DNA from: Pseudoselenomonas ruminantium
GTDB taxonomy: Bacteria > Bacillota > Negativicutes > Selenomonadales > Selenomonadaceae
Assembly: GCA_015058655.1 (NCBI GenBank)
Contig: SVBX01000013.1
Location: 1-64,000 of the forward strand
DNA length: 64,000 nt
Reading direction: 5' to 3'
Position numbers and translations under genes: made by a program. This document shows, piece after piece, positions 48,363 through 57,077 of this stretch; position 1 is the first letter of the stretch; every line of letters begins with the position of its first letter. The notes under the pieces are model-generated. The model saw nothing but the letters and a program-made list of their open reading frames with translations. It was not told the origin of the DNA and searched no databases.

Positions 48363-50171
48363 TTACTTATCTCTTTTTATCTGATAATACTTTAGAACTT
48401 CGTATATATCATTGTCTGATTTAAACTTGGAAATAACTTCTTCATCGAAATTATTAACAGAAATAACATCTTTGGCAATTTTTAATTTTTCTTCGGATAA
48501 AGAGTAGAATTTTTCCTGCCATTCTTTGGTTAAATTATCCTTATATTTAAATCGACTAATTATAAATGCCTCTGGCATCCATAAGATATTAAAAAATCCG
48601 TCTATATCTTCACCAAACGCTTCATTGAAAAAAGAAAGTCCTCTGCCAATCTTTCCTTTTGTCGCATTTAATACTGCTTGTACGGCTCTTATAAACTTTC
48701 TGTTCCAATGTTCACCTATATAATCCCTGTTTCTAAAGTAATCAGGATCATCTATTGGATGATACTTCATAGGAAACGAGTATATTGTTACATTATGTTT
48801 TTCACATAAGTCTACATTTATTCTCATTCGATAGTATAAATGCTCAGGCTTATCATGGAAATTATACAGGAGGTAATTTGACAAATGTGTTATATTATTT
48901 TGAGCAGCTGTTTCGACTGCTTTAACATATATATCTTTTTGTTCATAGTGGTCGAATGCTATCCGTAAAGGATTGATGGCAACTTCAGAAAGCTTCTTCA
49001 TTTTCTCGTTTGTTACCAATCTAGCATCTATTCCCTGATTGAAATCAATGGAGCGTTTTCTGTTTAATGTCTTGAAATATTTATTGTAAAGAGGTCTGAC
49101 TACATCATCTATATCTATTACAGCTTCTCTGGTAGCGGTTTGAGTATATAATAACCCTTCATTTTCTCGTAATACATAGAATTTGCCAGCATCCTGCTCG
49201 GATAATTTGTTTGAGATTTTATCATATATTTTTATTATCTTCTTCAAATAAGCCCTTAAATTGTAATTATCTACTATATTGTTATATGTTATCTCGTATT
49301 CGCTTGAAGGCTTATATGTTGCTCCTCGTTGAAATCCACAATCTTTAATTTCATCAACTATCCTATTAAATTGATCAGAAGCAAATACATTGTTATCCAT
49401 CAATAATAAATCACGTTGTTTGCCAAATTTATTATCTATATAATCTAACTGGTGAACGATGCTTATATAGTTTTTATAATTGGGTTCTATGATTTTTACA
49501 GCGCAAAATTTACATTGTCTAATGCATCCCCTAGTCATATAGCTAAAATAAGCATCGTGTGCAGGATAAGTATAGTCAATTTCTTCTAATATAGAGTAAT
49601 CTAATGGCAATTCGTCTATTATATCATTATTATCCTTATCTAATATTCCAGGCTTGTCTAATAGACCAACGATGGGTTTTATACCTGTTTCTTCTTCAAT
49701 ATGTGTAGGTAAGATTGTAGCTGCAATACCGCCGATATATATTTTCCCATTTTCTTTTTTGAAGAATTTACAGTAATTTATTGTATCTATTGTCTGTGCC
49801 CAGTAGAAAGTAAATAATGTAGTTATAGCTATTACATCGAATTTAGGGAAATCTTTGTGCATGAATCGTAAACGATATTTTCTAGCAATTTCCACATAGT
49901 CATCATCAAAGAATGGTATATCCTCTAATATAGATAATTTTCCTATTCTGATATACTTTTTCATTATATCATAGTATTTTGCTAAAAATTCATCATTTAA
50001 TTCCTTGTATAATTGTTCACAAAGTAGTTCTGCTGCAAGATTTTTTAAATCTCCTTTATAAAAGCGAACATCATCATTACATCTTCTATAATATGATGCA
50101 AGTTTCATTAAAGGCATAGGAGGGTATTTGTTTTTATAATTAGGTTCTACAAGGAGTATTTTACGGTTCAT
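48363..50171 (-). CDS. Radical SAM protein with B12-binding-like N-terminus (fourth gene of AT-rich operon)
   Basis: 602 residues. The N-terminal part (about 1-175) looks like the cobalamin-binding domain of B12-radical SAM enzymes (ILLVEPNYKNKYPPMPLMKLASYYR, FDVIAITTLFTFYWAQTIDTI, IYIGGIAATILPTHIEEETG). The radical SAM Cys triad is Cys216-x3-Cys220-x2-Cys223 in RGCIRQCKFC, so a [4Fe-4S] cluster that cleaves S-adenosylmethionine is expected. The remainder (about 230-600) continues with DFNQGIDARLVTNE and HYEQKDIYVKAVETA, typical later strands. Substrate unknown. Its start overlaps the GHKL gene by 4 bp (ATGA). Visibly AT-rich compared with the flanks. Confidence 0.88.
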   Translation of the reverse strand: MNRKILLVEPNYKNKYPPMPLMKLASYYRRCNDDVRFYKGDLKNLAAELLCEQLYKELNDEFLAKYYDIMKKYIRIGKLSILEDIPFFDDDYVEIARKYRLRFMHKDFPKFDVIAITTLFTFYWAQTIDTINYCKFFKKENGKIYIGGIAATILPTHIEEETGIKPIVGLLDKPGILDKDNNDIIDELPLDYSILEEIDYTYPAHDAYFSYMTRGCIRQCKFCAVKIIEPNYKNYISIVHQLDYIDNKFGKQRDLLLMDNNVFASDQFNRIVDEIKDCGFQRGATYKPSSEYEITYNNIVDNYNLRAYLKKIIKIYDKISNKLSEQDAGKFYVLRENEGLLYTQTATREAVIDIDDVVRPLYNKYFKTLNRKRSIDFNQGIDARLVTNEKMKKLSEVAINPLRIAFDHYEQKDIYVKAVETAAQNNITHLSNYLLYNFHDKPEHLYYRMRINVDLCEKHNVTIYSFPMKYHPIDDPDYFRNRDYIGEHWNRKFIRAVQAVLNATKGKIGRGLSFFNEAFGEDIDGFFNILWMPEAFIISRFKYKDNLTKEWQEKFYSLSEEKLKIAKDVISVNNFDEEVISKFKSDNDIYEVLKYYQIKRDK

Positions 50172-51802
50172 ATTAACTCTTCCTCTATTGCGGATATTAT
50201 TTTATCTGCTGTTGCTTCATCAACTTGCTGATAAATAACATTATATATTGATTCTATAATTTTTCTAGTCTTTTTTGGATAAGTTGAAAGTCTATCTGTT
50301 CTGCGAACATTATTATTGGGCTTTTGAGCATCCTTTTTTACACTCTTACTTTTGTGTTTGTCTTTATCCTTCTCCTTGCTTTCATGAGGATTCTTTTTTG
50401 ACATATTTTTTTCTGTTTCATATTCTTCAAGTCTTTGTTTTGCAAATTTTGAAATCAGGGATTCAGATGTATCATCTTCATTTTCAACATATTTGTTTAT
50501 CTTTTTTTGTCCCTCTTCTGCCTTTTTTCGATACTCCTCCAATTCTTCTTTCTTTTGTTCTCTTTGCTCTTGATTTACATATTCTCCATTTTTTAACTTA
50601 TTTTCATATGCTGCTTTCTTTTCGTCATAAGTTTTCAATGCTTTAAGCCCACTATTCATATCCGAACCAGCACGGTAGATTTTTGTCAATTCATCTTTTA
50701 CATACTCTCTAAATAGTTTTTCGAATTTTACTCTTGTGGAGTTTTCATTGAAATAATCACGTTGTGAGTTTGGAATTAAATTTGGTGATGTTACAAATAT
50801 TTCACCTACAAAGTAGTTTACACCACGGTCTTCTGTGAAGAATTTTTGCATGGTGGTTTCGTCGCCAATTTGTATATTCTCTTTTCTAAGACGTAGTGAT
50901 CTCATTTTGCATGATTTTGGAATTGAACCTTTAAATCCTGTAACGCCAAGCCACATCCATGCTAACAGTTCTCCATCATCGTCTATAAATTCGTGAGGCA
51001 TAATGCCTTTTATAGTGTCTTCACCGTTATTTCTAACTGGATATTTTAGTTCGTATTCCTTGAATAAATCTTCGCCGTTAATTAAAATTTTATATTCATC
51101 TATCTTATAGTTATGCTCTTTGGCGTACTTGTATATATCAAACGAAAGGTAAAATGTATTAACATAAGGAACTGGTGCAACAAAAGAAAGATATTCTCTT
51201 ATGTCCGCTTTTTTTAATAAATCTTTGTTTTCCGGATTTATGTCGAACATTTCTACTTTAAAAAAATGAGAGTCTACATCTTTAGTAATTTCTTGTGAAA
51301 AAGAAAATATCTTATTTAGAACTTCTGATGCCGTATGTTTTATACCTTTTATATGTTCATCCAGTAGAACTCGCATTAGTTTAGCATCACATTCCATTTT
51401 GGAGATGACGTTTTCTCCTTTTGCACTAGATGTAAATACTAGCTTCTGACAATATGCTAAACCTGCTAGTCTTCCAATCCCGCGAAATCCCTTATCTACG
51501 CCTAATTGCTTAGATGAATTTGCTATATTACCTAGCGTGCTTCTAAAAACATCTTTTCTAATGCCAGTTGCATTATCTTCTATAGAAATTTGTCTTTTCT
51601 CATATTCAATCCATATTTTTATACAGGCATCACTTTTATCAACAATACCCTCCGCAATTGCTTTATCAATTTGATCGCAAGCATTTTGAATGTACTCACG
51701 GTATATTATCCTTGAATCTTGGTACATTCCTGTCGTTAAGTTTTCAATGATGTTTGCTCCAAAGATATACTCTTGGCCATCCATGTTTATTACACTCCTC
51801 AT
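50168..51802 (-). CDS. GHKL (HSP90/MORC-like) ATPase with charged coiled-coil tail (third gene)
   Basis: 544 residues. Bergerat ATP-binding fold: N-box REYIQNACDQID (Glu36, Asn40, Asp43), G1 EDNATGI (Asp76), G2 GFRGIGRLAG (105-114). An S5-like transducer region follows (RSLRLRKENIQIGD, then LIPNSQRDYFNE), as in HSP90-type and MORC ATPases. The last 170 residues are Lys/Glu-rich coiled coil (KKEELEEYRKKAEEGQKKIN) with a basic linker and a short terminal helix. No chaperone middle domain of normal HSP90 is evident. Overlaps the HerA gene by 4 bp. Probably an ATP-driven clamp working with the HerA/NurA pair. Confidence 0.85.
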   Translation of the reverse strand: MRSVINMDGQEYIFGANIIENLTTGMYQDSRIIYREYIQNACDQIDKAIAEGIVDKSDACIKIWIEYEKRQISIEDNATGIRKDVFRSTLGNIANSSKQLGVDKGFRGIGRLAGLAYCQKLVFTSSAKGENVISKMECDAKLMRVLLDEHIKGIKHTASEVLNKIFSFSQEITKDVDSHFFKVEMFDINPENKDLLKKADIREYLSFVAPVPYVNTFYLSFDIYKYAKEHNYKIDEYKILINGEDLFKEYELKYPVRNNGEDTIKGIMPHEFIDDDGELLAWMWLGVTGFKGSIPKSCKMRSLRLRKENIQIGDETTMQKFFTEDRGVNYFVGEIFVTSPNLIPNSQRDYFNENSTRVKFEKLFREYVKDELTKIYRAGSDMNSGLKALKTYDEKKAAYENKLKNGEYVNQEQREQKKEELEEYRKKAEEGQKKINKYVENEDDTSESLISKFAKQRLEEYETEKNMSKKNPHESKEKDKDKHKSKSVKKDAQKPNNNVRRTDRLSTYPKKTRKIIESIYNVIYQQVDEATADKIISAIEEELI

Positions 51803-53526
51803 TTTGTAAATTGCTTATAAATCGGTTCAGGGAATTTTATCTTCAAAAGTGACCTAAAGACAGGGTTTTGTATAAGATAATCGCCTTGTTCTAATCTCGT
51901 CAACATATTTTTATAGGTTGTTGGCAAGCTACTATAATCTTTTGTTGATGTTTCTATGGTATTAGTTCTGCCGTATGCGTGCGTGGAGCAGTTTCCGGTT
52001 ACGCGTGGATGGATATTTGATCTGAACTGCTCTGCGCCGAATAAAACAACTCCCAAAGATCTACCGCGTTCTGTGACATCCAGTATCTCTTTTAAGATAG
52101 GTGAAGTTTTTGGGGTGTCTTTGGACGCGTATTTATTTAATTCATCTATGAAAACAACTAATCTTGATGGTGGTGGCGATTGCAACTCATCGTCATATTC
52201 ACCTAATTTTAAATTGTAAATAGTTCTTACTGCATCACCAAAAACAAATGCTTGTTTATCTTCTGGTAATTTTGCTATATCAATCACACAAACATCATTA
52301 GGTTTTATGTTTTTCAGTTCGTCCGCTAATCTGCATTCATGATTAGCTATATTAGCCCTGTTAGCAAACATATCATCGTTTTTAGTAGCTTTGTTAATAA
52401 TTCGTTTAAATTTTCTCCAGCTTAATACTGATATTTCATTTGATACCTTAGTACCTGTGCTTTTTTGTGTTCTTTGAGATAATTCATCTACTTTTTCTCT
52501 AAAGTCTTCCCAAGTATTTATTTGTCCATGCCCAAAATCTGGGTCGTTCTTATCAATAATTTTACTGATGATAGCTTCCATTGTTTGTTGTGGGTCGTCC
52601 ACATCAGCAAAAAGCATTTCTATACTTTCTTTATCATCTTCATATGCATACTTAAATTTTTTCAGCATTTCATTTTCAATATATTCCATTATATCTGTTT
52701 TGGGTAAGTACGAATTTTGTCTAACGAATGTTTCTGCTGAATAGGGGATATAATATTTAACATTTCGAAACGGCTTGTTACTTAATCCTAATTCTTCGTA
52801 TTCCTTATAAACTTCTTTTCGTTTCTCTGTTGGTTTTTCATCTTCAGCAAAATCATTTTCCTTATGTATAGCCATTAAATCCTTGCCTTTAACATTAAAG
52901 ATTACAAAGGCAACAGTCTCCTCTTCGTCATTCATCTTTATATACTTCTCTTGTATCGATTTCATAAGAAACATAGCATAAGAAGTTTTGGATGCCAAAC
53001 CTGATATACCTGAAATATTAAGATGGGCACCTTCTGGCCCTAAAATGAATTTTGAATTCAAATTTACTGGAATTGTAATTTCGTTATCGGTTCCTTCGTA
53101 CATTTTTAAGGAGCCACAAACTAATGGACTTTTAATATTATTAAGTCCTAATGCATCTGTTATTTCATTTTCAGCAGCCAGAAAAACTGCTGCTCCGTTA
53201 TGAACGGGTGTATATATGTTATTACTGTTATAAGATATGGTAGCTTGCACACAGTTCATACCCACTCTATCTGTTTGTGCATTGATACTCACATCACCAA
53301 AATCACTTGATATAAATCCTGTCAAAAAACTTTGCGCATCAGTAATATGTGATATGTTCTTTATTACGCCATAGGAATAAGAACCTTCGATATGTTCAAC
53401 TTTTACGATATCAAAAGCATGTAATTTTAAATCCGAATCTGTCCAAAAAGTAAAATCATCCATTGTGGTAGGATTTTTTTCCGTCGCTATTACTCTGCCG
53501 ATAGGTTTATTCTCTTTATTCTTCAT
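51799..53526 (-). CDS. HerA-like hexameric translocase ATPase (second gene)
   Basis: 575 residues. An N-terminal HAS-barrel-like region (about 5-125: IGRVIATEKNPTTMDDFTFW), then a FtsK/HerA ATPase domain: Walker A in LNISGISGLASKTSYAMFLM (Lys180, Thr181; the GLASKT variant has one extra residue compared with GxGKS), Walker B RLVVFIDELNKYAS (Asp461-Glu462), sensor and arginine-finger region FRSNIHPRVTGNCSTHAYGR. HerA hexamers pump DNA and partner with NurA nucleases; the gene before it encodes the NurA-like protein. 14 bp after that gene, 4-bp overlap with the next. Confidence 0.88.
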   Translation of the reverse strand: MKNKENKPIGRVIATEKNPTTMDDFTFWTDSDLKLHAFDIVKVEHIEGSYSYGVIKNISHITDAQSFLTGFISSDFGDVSINAQTDRVGMNCVQATISYNSNNIYTPVHNGAAVFLAAENEITDALGLNNIKSPLVCGSLKMYEGTDNEITIPVNLNSKFILGPEGAHLNISGISGLASKTSYAMFLMKSIQEKYIKMNDEEETVAFVIFNVKGKDLMAIHKENDFAEDEKPTEKRKEVYKEYEELGLSNKPFRNVKYYIPYSAETFVRQNSYLPKTDIMEYIENEMLKKFKYAYEDDKESIEMLFADVDDPQQTMEAIISKIIDKNDPDFGHGQINTWEDFREKVDELSQRTQKSTGTKVSNEISVLSWRKFKRIINKATKNDDMFANRANIANHECRLADELKNIKPNDVCVIDIAKLPEDKQAFVFGDAVRTIYNLKLGEYDDELQSPPPSRLVVFIDELNKYASKDTPKTSPILKEILDVTERGRSLGVVLFGAEQFRSNIHPRVTGNCSTHAYGRTNTIETSTKDYSSLPTTYKNMLTRLEQGDYLIQNPVFRSLLKIKFPEPIYKQFTK

Positions 53527-53540
53527 TTTTAACTCTCCAT

Positions 53541-54704
53541 TTAAAATAAATGTAAAAAGGACTCTGAACTAACATATTTAGCTTTTATATATGATTCTGT
53601 TAAATAAATCGGATATATATGATTAGCCCATCTTAAATCTGAACCATAACAAACGGGATTACGCTCGTTTATAATGCAAGCACTTAAAAGATCAACTAAC
53701 TTTGAATCAATCCCTTTTTCTAATTCATCGTCTTTTACTAAAAGTTTTTCCACCTTTACCACACCATCAAAAGGTGTTCTTGTTCTTTTCTTATCTTGTA
53801 AGCGTATGTACCATACAGCAAAAGATAATCCTTCACTATATGGACTTTTATACATTGCAACCGGTGTCCTATTATACAGAGGCAAATCAGCAATAAATCC
53901 GGGATTTGATTTTCCATGAATATCTTTGCAAATTTCCGGATTAAAATTTTTAGATACGCCAAGAACCCAATTATAGTTATTCTTGAATATTGCCGATTTT
54001 CTCTTATCCTTTTTTTCTTCCTTGGATGGTTTATACTCCAAGGAGCCATCTTTTATTAAATAGTTGTTTTGGTCTAATTTATTCTTTCTTACAAGTTGTG
54101 CTACTGCTTCTTTTTCTAGTTCAATCATTCTATCCTGTATACATGCTGTCCCTTTATCTTCATATTTTTTTTGGTCTACATTAGCCGTTTTGTAAGGAAG
54201 AATGTTTTTAAATTCAATATTAAGACATTTTAATTCTTGGCACTCATTTAATTTTAATACCGTAGCAGGAAAAAAACCTTTTCTTCCATCAGAATCAGCT
54301 ATATCTGGAACAGAAATATCACATTCATACTCAAATGATTCTTTTATTATTTTTTTGTTCTCTCTTTTGCAACAAGCTATCCCTATCTGTCCAGCAATTA
54401 CAGGATATATAGCAGTTCTTCCACCTGATTTTTTAAATGCAATATCATCAACTTTGTAGACACGTCGTGAACCATCTAAAAAATACTTTAATAGTGTAAA
54501 ATCTCTCCGTGCTATCTCTACACTTTGACTATATAGTGGTACATAATTTTTGGTAGGTTGTGTTTCTGCCGTTTTCTCCCAAATGGTTGTGTCTTCGCCA
54601 TAATCAATGTATGGTATTTCCGCGTGATCTAATCCATATTTATGTGCTTTGTAGCTTTTACCACCTGTGACAGTAGCTAGAATATTCATGACTTTCTCGG
54701 CCAT
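53541..54704 (-). CDS. NurA-domain nuclease-like protein (first gene)
   Basis: 387 residues. Three NurA landmarks are visible: FLDGSRR (Asp77) with the strand AIYPVIAGQIGIACC after it, LIKDGSLEY (Asp219), and a C-terminal YPIYLTESYIKAK in place of the usual YPxxLxxAH. NurA is an RNase-H-fold 5'-to-3' DNase that is driven by HerA. The last conserved His is replaced by Glu or Ser. The N-terminal 60 residues are unusual. It heads an operon with HerA, GHKL and radical SAM genes; the recombinase gene ends 34 bp upstream on the same strand. Confidence 0.75.
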   Translation of the reverse strand: MAEKVMNILATVTGGKSYKAHKYGLDHAEIPYIDYGEDTTIWEKTAETQPTKNYVPLYSQSVEIARRDFTLLKYFLDGSRRVYKVDDIAFKKSGGRTAIYPVIAGQIGIACCKRENKKIIKESFEYECDISVPDIADSDGRKGFFPATVLKLNECQELKCLNIEFKNILPYKTANVDQKKYEDKGTACIQDRMIELEKEAVAQLVRKNKLDQNNYLIKDGSLEYKPSKEEKKDKRKSAIFKNNYNWVLGVSKNFNPEICKDIHGKSNPGFIADLPLYNRTPVAMYKSPYSEGLSFAVWYIRLQDKKRTRTPFDGVVKVEKLLVKDDELEKGIDSKLVDLLSACIINERNPVCYGSDLRWANHIYPIYLTESYIKAKYVSSESFLHLF

Positions 54705-54738
54705 AATATCATCATCCCTCTATACTTTTAGTTGTCAC

Positions 54739-55350
54739 TTATTTTGCAATACAATTTTTTCTTAATTGTACCGGCTTCTCCTTTATGTTTATCCCTGAAC
54801 TTTTCAACCACTTGTATACTGTTGGCCGTGAGCACCCACATATTCTGACTAATTCGCTAACCGTGGAAATTTCCCTGCATTTGTATTTTGTAACGAGATC
54901 TTGCCAGTCAGCAGGTTTCTTGGCCTCTCTGCGCCCACGGTATTTACCCTGTGCTTTGGCTAGGGCTATTCCTTCCTTCTGTCTTTCCAGCATTATCTTT
55001 CGCTCAAATGTGGCAATGGCCGCAAACATGGTCATTGCCAGTTCTCCAGCAGGTGTGGATGTGTCGAAGCTCTCCTTTAGGGAAATGACCTGCACCTGCT
55101 TTTCTTTCAATCGCTGCACAATATCCAATAGATCTTTCGTGCTACGCGCCAACCGAGAGAACTCCGATACATAGACCGTATCGCCCTCACGGGCGAACTC
55201 TAGCATTGCTTGCAGCTGGGGTCGGTCTATGTCTTTGCCGGACAATTTATCTAGGAAAATTTTCTCTACCTTCGCTTTTTCTGTCAATTCTATTTTTTGG
55301 CGTTCCTCATGTTGCTCTAGTGTGGAAACGCGGACATAGCCAATGTTCAT
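54739..55350 (-). CDS. Serine recombinase, resolvase/invertase family
   Basis: 203 residues. Catalytic domain with nucleophile Ser9 in GYVRVSTLEQ, conserved Arg residues in SEFSRLARSTKDLL, a dimer helix E (TMFAAIATFERKIMLERQKEGIALAKAQGKYRGRR) and a C-terminal helix-turn-helix (STVSELVRICGCSRPTVYKWLKSSGI) as in Tn3-type resolvases and Hin invertases. GGCGGTG precedes ATG 55350. It may have mobilised or inverts nearby DNA. No clear invertible repeat was found within the adjacent genes. The 55351-55588 spacer is AT-rich and may include its recombination site. Confidence 0.92.
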   Translation of the reverse strand: MNIGYVRVSTLEQHEERQKIELTEKAKVEKIFLDKLSGKDIDRPQLQAMLEFAREGDTVYVSEFSRLARSTKDLLDIVQRLKEKQVQVISLKESFDTSTPAGELAMTMFAAIATFERKIMLERQKEGIALAKAQGKYRGRREAKKPADWQDLVTKYKCREISTVSELVRICGCSRPTVYKWLKSSGINIKEKPVQLRKNCIAK

Positions 55351-55536
55351 GATTCACACCGCCTTATGTAAACTATACTTATAAATTATAGCTACATTAT
55401 ATCAAATAACATATTATTTATAAAGATGTTCTCTTGATTTACATTTAACAATATATATAAAAATAGAGCATGGTCTAAATTTATAACTAACTCATGGCCA
55501 TAATCTTGACAGATATGGTATAATTTAAGTAAAGCT

Positions 55537-55559
55537 CGGTAAAAGTTATAGTTTTACCG
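55537..55559. promoter_or_regulatory. Dyad operator upstream of abiEi
   Basis: CGGTAAAA-GTTATAG-TTTTACCG, a perfect 8-bp dyad between a TATAAT-like box (55519-55524) and the abiEi start. AbiEi antitoxins repress their own operon by binding inverted repeats, so this is the likely site. Confidence 0.7.
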
Positions 55560-55588
55560 ATGATTAGTAAAAAGGGGGGGATTCCATC

Positions 55589-56131
55589 ATGTTACTGGAC
55601 TATTCAGCTTGTGAGCAGCAGTATACCAATGCTTACCATATTACACAGGCTCTAAATGATAAGCGCATCTATCGCATTGAGCGTGGCATCTATTCCAATA
55701 CCCCTCATGTGTCGGAATTGGCTATCATTCAGAAGAAATATCCCAAGGCCATTTTTACACTGGAAAGTGCTTTCTATTACCACGGCCTAACAACGGACAT
55801 CCCGGGCTATTATCATATTGCTACCCCTGCAAAGGCAGCACGGCTGAAAGATCCTCGCATTAAGCAGGTCTATGTGCCGGACAAGGTATTTTCCTTTGGA
55901 ATGGTAGAGCAGGAGCAGGAAGGAACCACCATCCGCATCTATGACAAAGAACGAATGCTCATTGAGCTGCTACGCTATAAAGATAAGCTGCCCTATGACT
56001 ACTACAAAGAGATTTTACGGAACTACCGCAAAATTGTTGACCGCTTAGACATTGAGCGGGTGCAGGAATATGCAACCGTCTTTCCTAAGAGTGAGATTCT
56101 TTGGAGGCGATTGGATGAGGAGGTTTTTTGA
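55589..56131 (+). CDS. abiEi: AbiEi-type antitoxin / transcriptional regulator
   Basis: 180 residues. The N-terminal winged-helix part (AYHITQALNDKRIYRIERGIYSNTP) and the following region (YPKAIFTLESAFYYHGLTTDIP, then IRIYDKERMLIELLRYKDKLPYDYYKEILRNYRK) match AbiEi antitoxins of type IV toxin-antitoxin systems. It represses the operon and counteracts the AbiEii toxin without direct contact, according to work on the family. Stop and next start overlap (TGATG). AAAGGGGGGG precedes the start. Confidence 0.87.
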   Translation: MLLDYSACEQQYTNAYHITQALNDKRIYRIERGIYSNTPHVSELAIIQKKYPKAIFTLESAFYYHGLTTDIPGYYHIATPAKAARLKDPRIKQVYVPDKVFSFGMVEQEQEGTTIRIYDKERMLIELLRYKDKLPYDYYKEILRNYRKIVDRLDIERVQEYATVFPKSEILWRRLDEEVF

Positions 56132-56943
56132 TGTCGAGATTACAGGAATGGCTTACCAGCATCGAAGCGCAGGGCTATCGCGGTGCCAATGCTCGCGCAC
56201 GGCTTTGCCAAGACATAGTGCTGGAAGCTATTTCCAAGGGAAAGTTAAGCCGCCATGTCACCATCAAGGGCGGTGTCGTTATGCGCAGTCTGACAGGTGA
56301 CATCCGCAGGGCAACACAGGATATGGATATAGACTTCATCCGCTACTCGCTGGCCGATGAAGCTATACAGAGGTTCGTTGATGACATCAATATTTTTGAT
56401 GATATTCATATAGAGATTTCCGGGGCAATAGAGCCACTAAAGCATCAGGACTATCAGGGCAAGTGCATCACCATCCGTATTTACGATAATGAGGGCATGA
56501 CCATAGACAGCAAAATCGACCTTGGCGTACACAAAGACCTCTCCATCCAGCAGGAGGAATACTGCTTTGATGTTTGCATGGATGATGAAGGAGCCAGTTT
56601 GCTCATAAACTCCCGTGAACAGATGCTTACCGAAAAGCTCCGCTCCCTATTGAAGTTTGGACCTCTCTCCACCCGATTCAAGGATATTTTCGATATTTGC
56701 TATCTTGTTGATCATGTAAACCGTCAAACGCTGGATGCTTGCATAAATCACTATATCTTTTCTGATGAGGGGATGCGTGAGAATAGCTACCCTGATATCA
56801 TCAAACGCTTGCAGGGGACATTCGACAACCGCCGTTACCAAAGCCGGATCAAAACCTCTCGAAAAAATTGGCTTGGCATCCGGGAACAAGACGCTTTTCA
56901 AAAAATCATAGCATTTTTTCAGGCTATCGCAAATAACGCATAA
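56131..56943 (+). CDS. abiEii: AbiEii-type nucleotidyltransferase toxin
   Basis: 270 residues, DUF1814/AbiEii family. The nucleotidyltransferase core reads TIKGGVVMRSLTGDIRRATQDMDIDF (the GGxxxR and T-D-D elements), with MTIDSKIDLGVH and EQMLTEKLRSLLKFG later. Related toxins (MenT, AbiEii) transfer nucleotides to tRNA or bind GTP and stop growth, giving abortive infection against phage. ATG 56131 has GAGGAGG 7 bp upstream; translation is coupled to abiEi. A terminator follows. Confidence 0.9.
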   Translation: MSRLQEWLTSIEAQGYRGANARARLCQDIVLEAISKGKLSRHVTIKGGVVMRSLTGDIRRATQDMDIDFIRYSLADEAIQRFVDDINIFDDIHIEISGAIEPLKHQDYQGKCITIRIYDNEGMTIDSKIDLGVHKDLSIQQEEYCFDVCMDDEGASLLINSREQMLTEKLRSLLKFGPLSTRFKDIFDICYLVDHVNRQTLDACINHYIFSDEGMRENSYPDIIKRLQGTFDNRRYQSRIKTSRKNWLGIREQDAFQKIIAFFQAIANNA

Positions 56944-56947
56944 AAAA

Positions 56948-56984
56948 GTAGCCCTGCACAAGGCAACGTAATGCAGGGCTGCTT
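56948..56984 (+). terminator. abiE operon terminator
   Basis: AGTAGCCCTGCA and TGCAGGGCTGCTTT arms directly after the abiEii stop. Confidence 0.85.
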
Positions 56985-57077
56985 TCTTGCATTGTTTGTA
57001 TTAAGACATAAAACATGGTATACTTACAGTGCAATCATTGATGTGATTAAGAGGCGAAAATAGATGACAGAAGAAGT

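Noticed and set aside
50168..51802. Normal housekeeping HSP90 (HtpG)
   Set aside because: The length, the missing middle domain, the coiled-coil tail and the coupling to HerA and radical SAM genes do not fit HtpG.
54739..55350. A phage integrase or prophage boundary
   Set aside because: The protein is a small resolvase/invertase-type serine recombinase, and no phage structural, lysis or replication genes are nearby.
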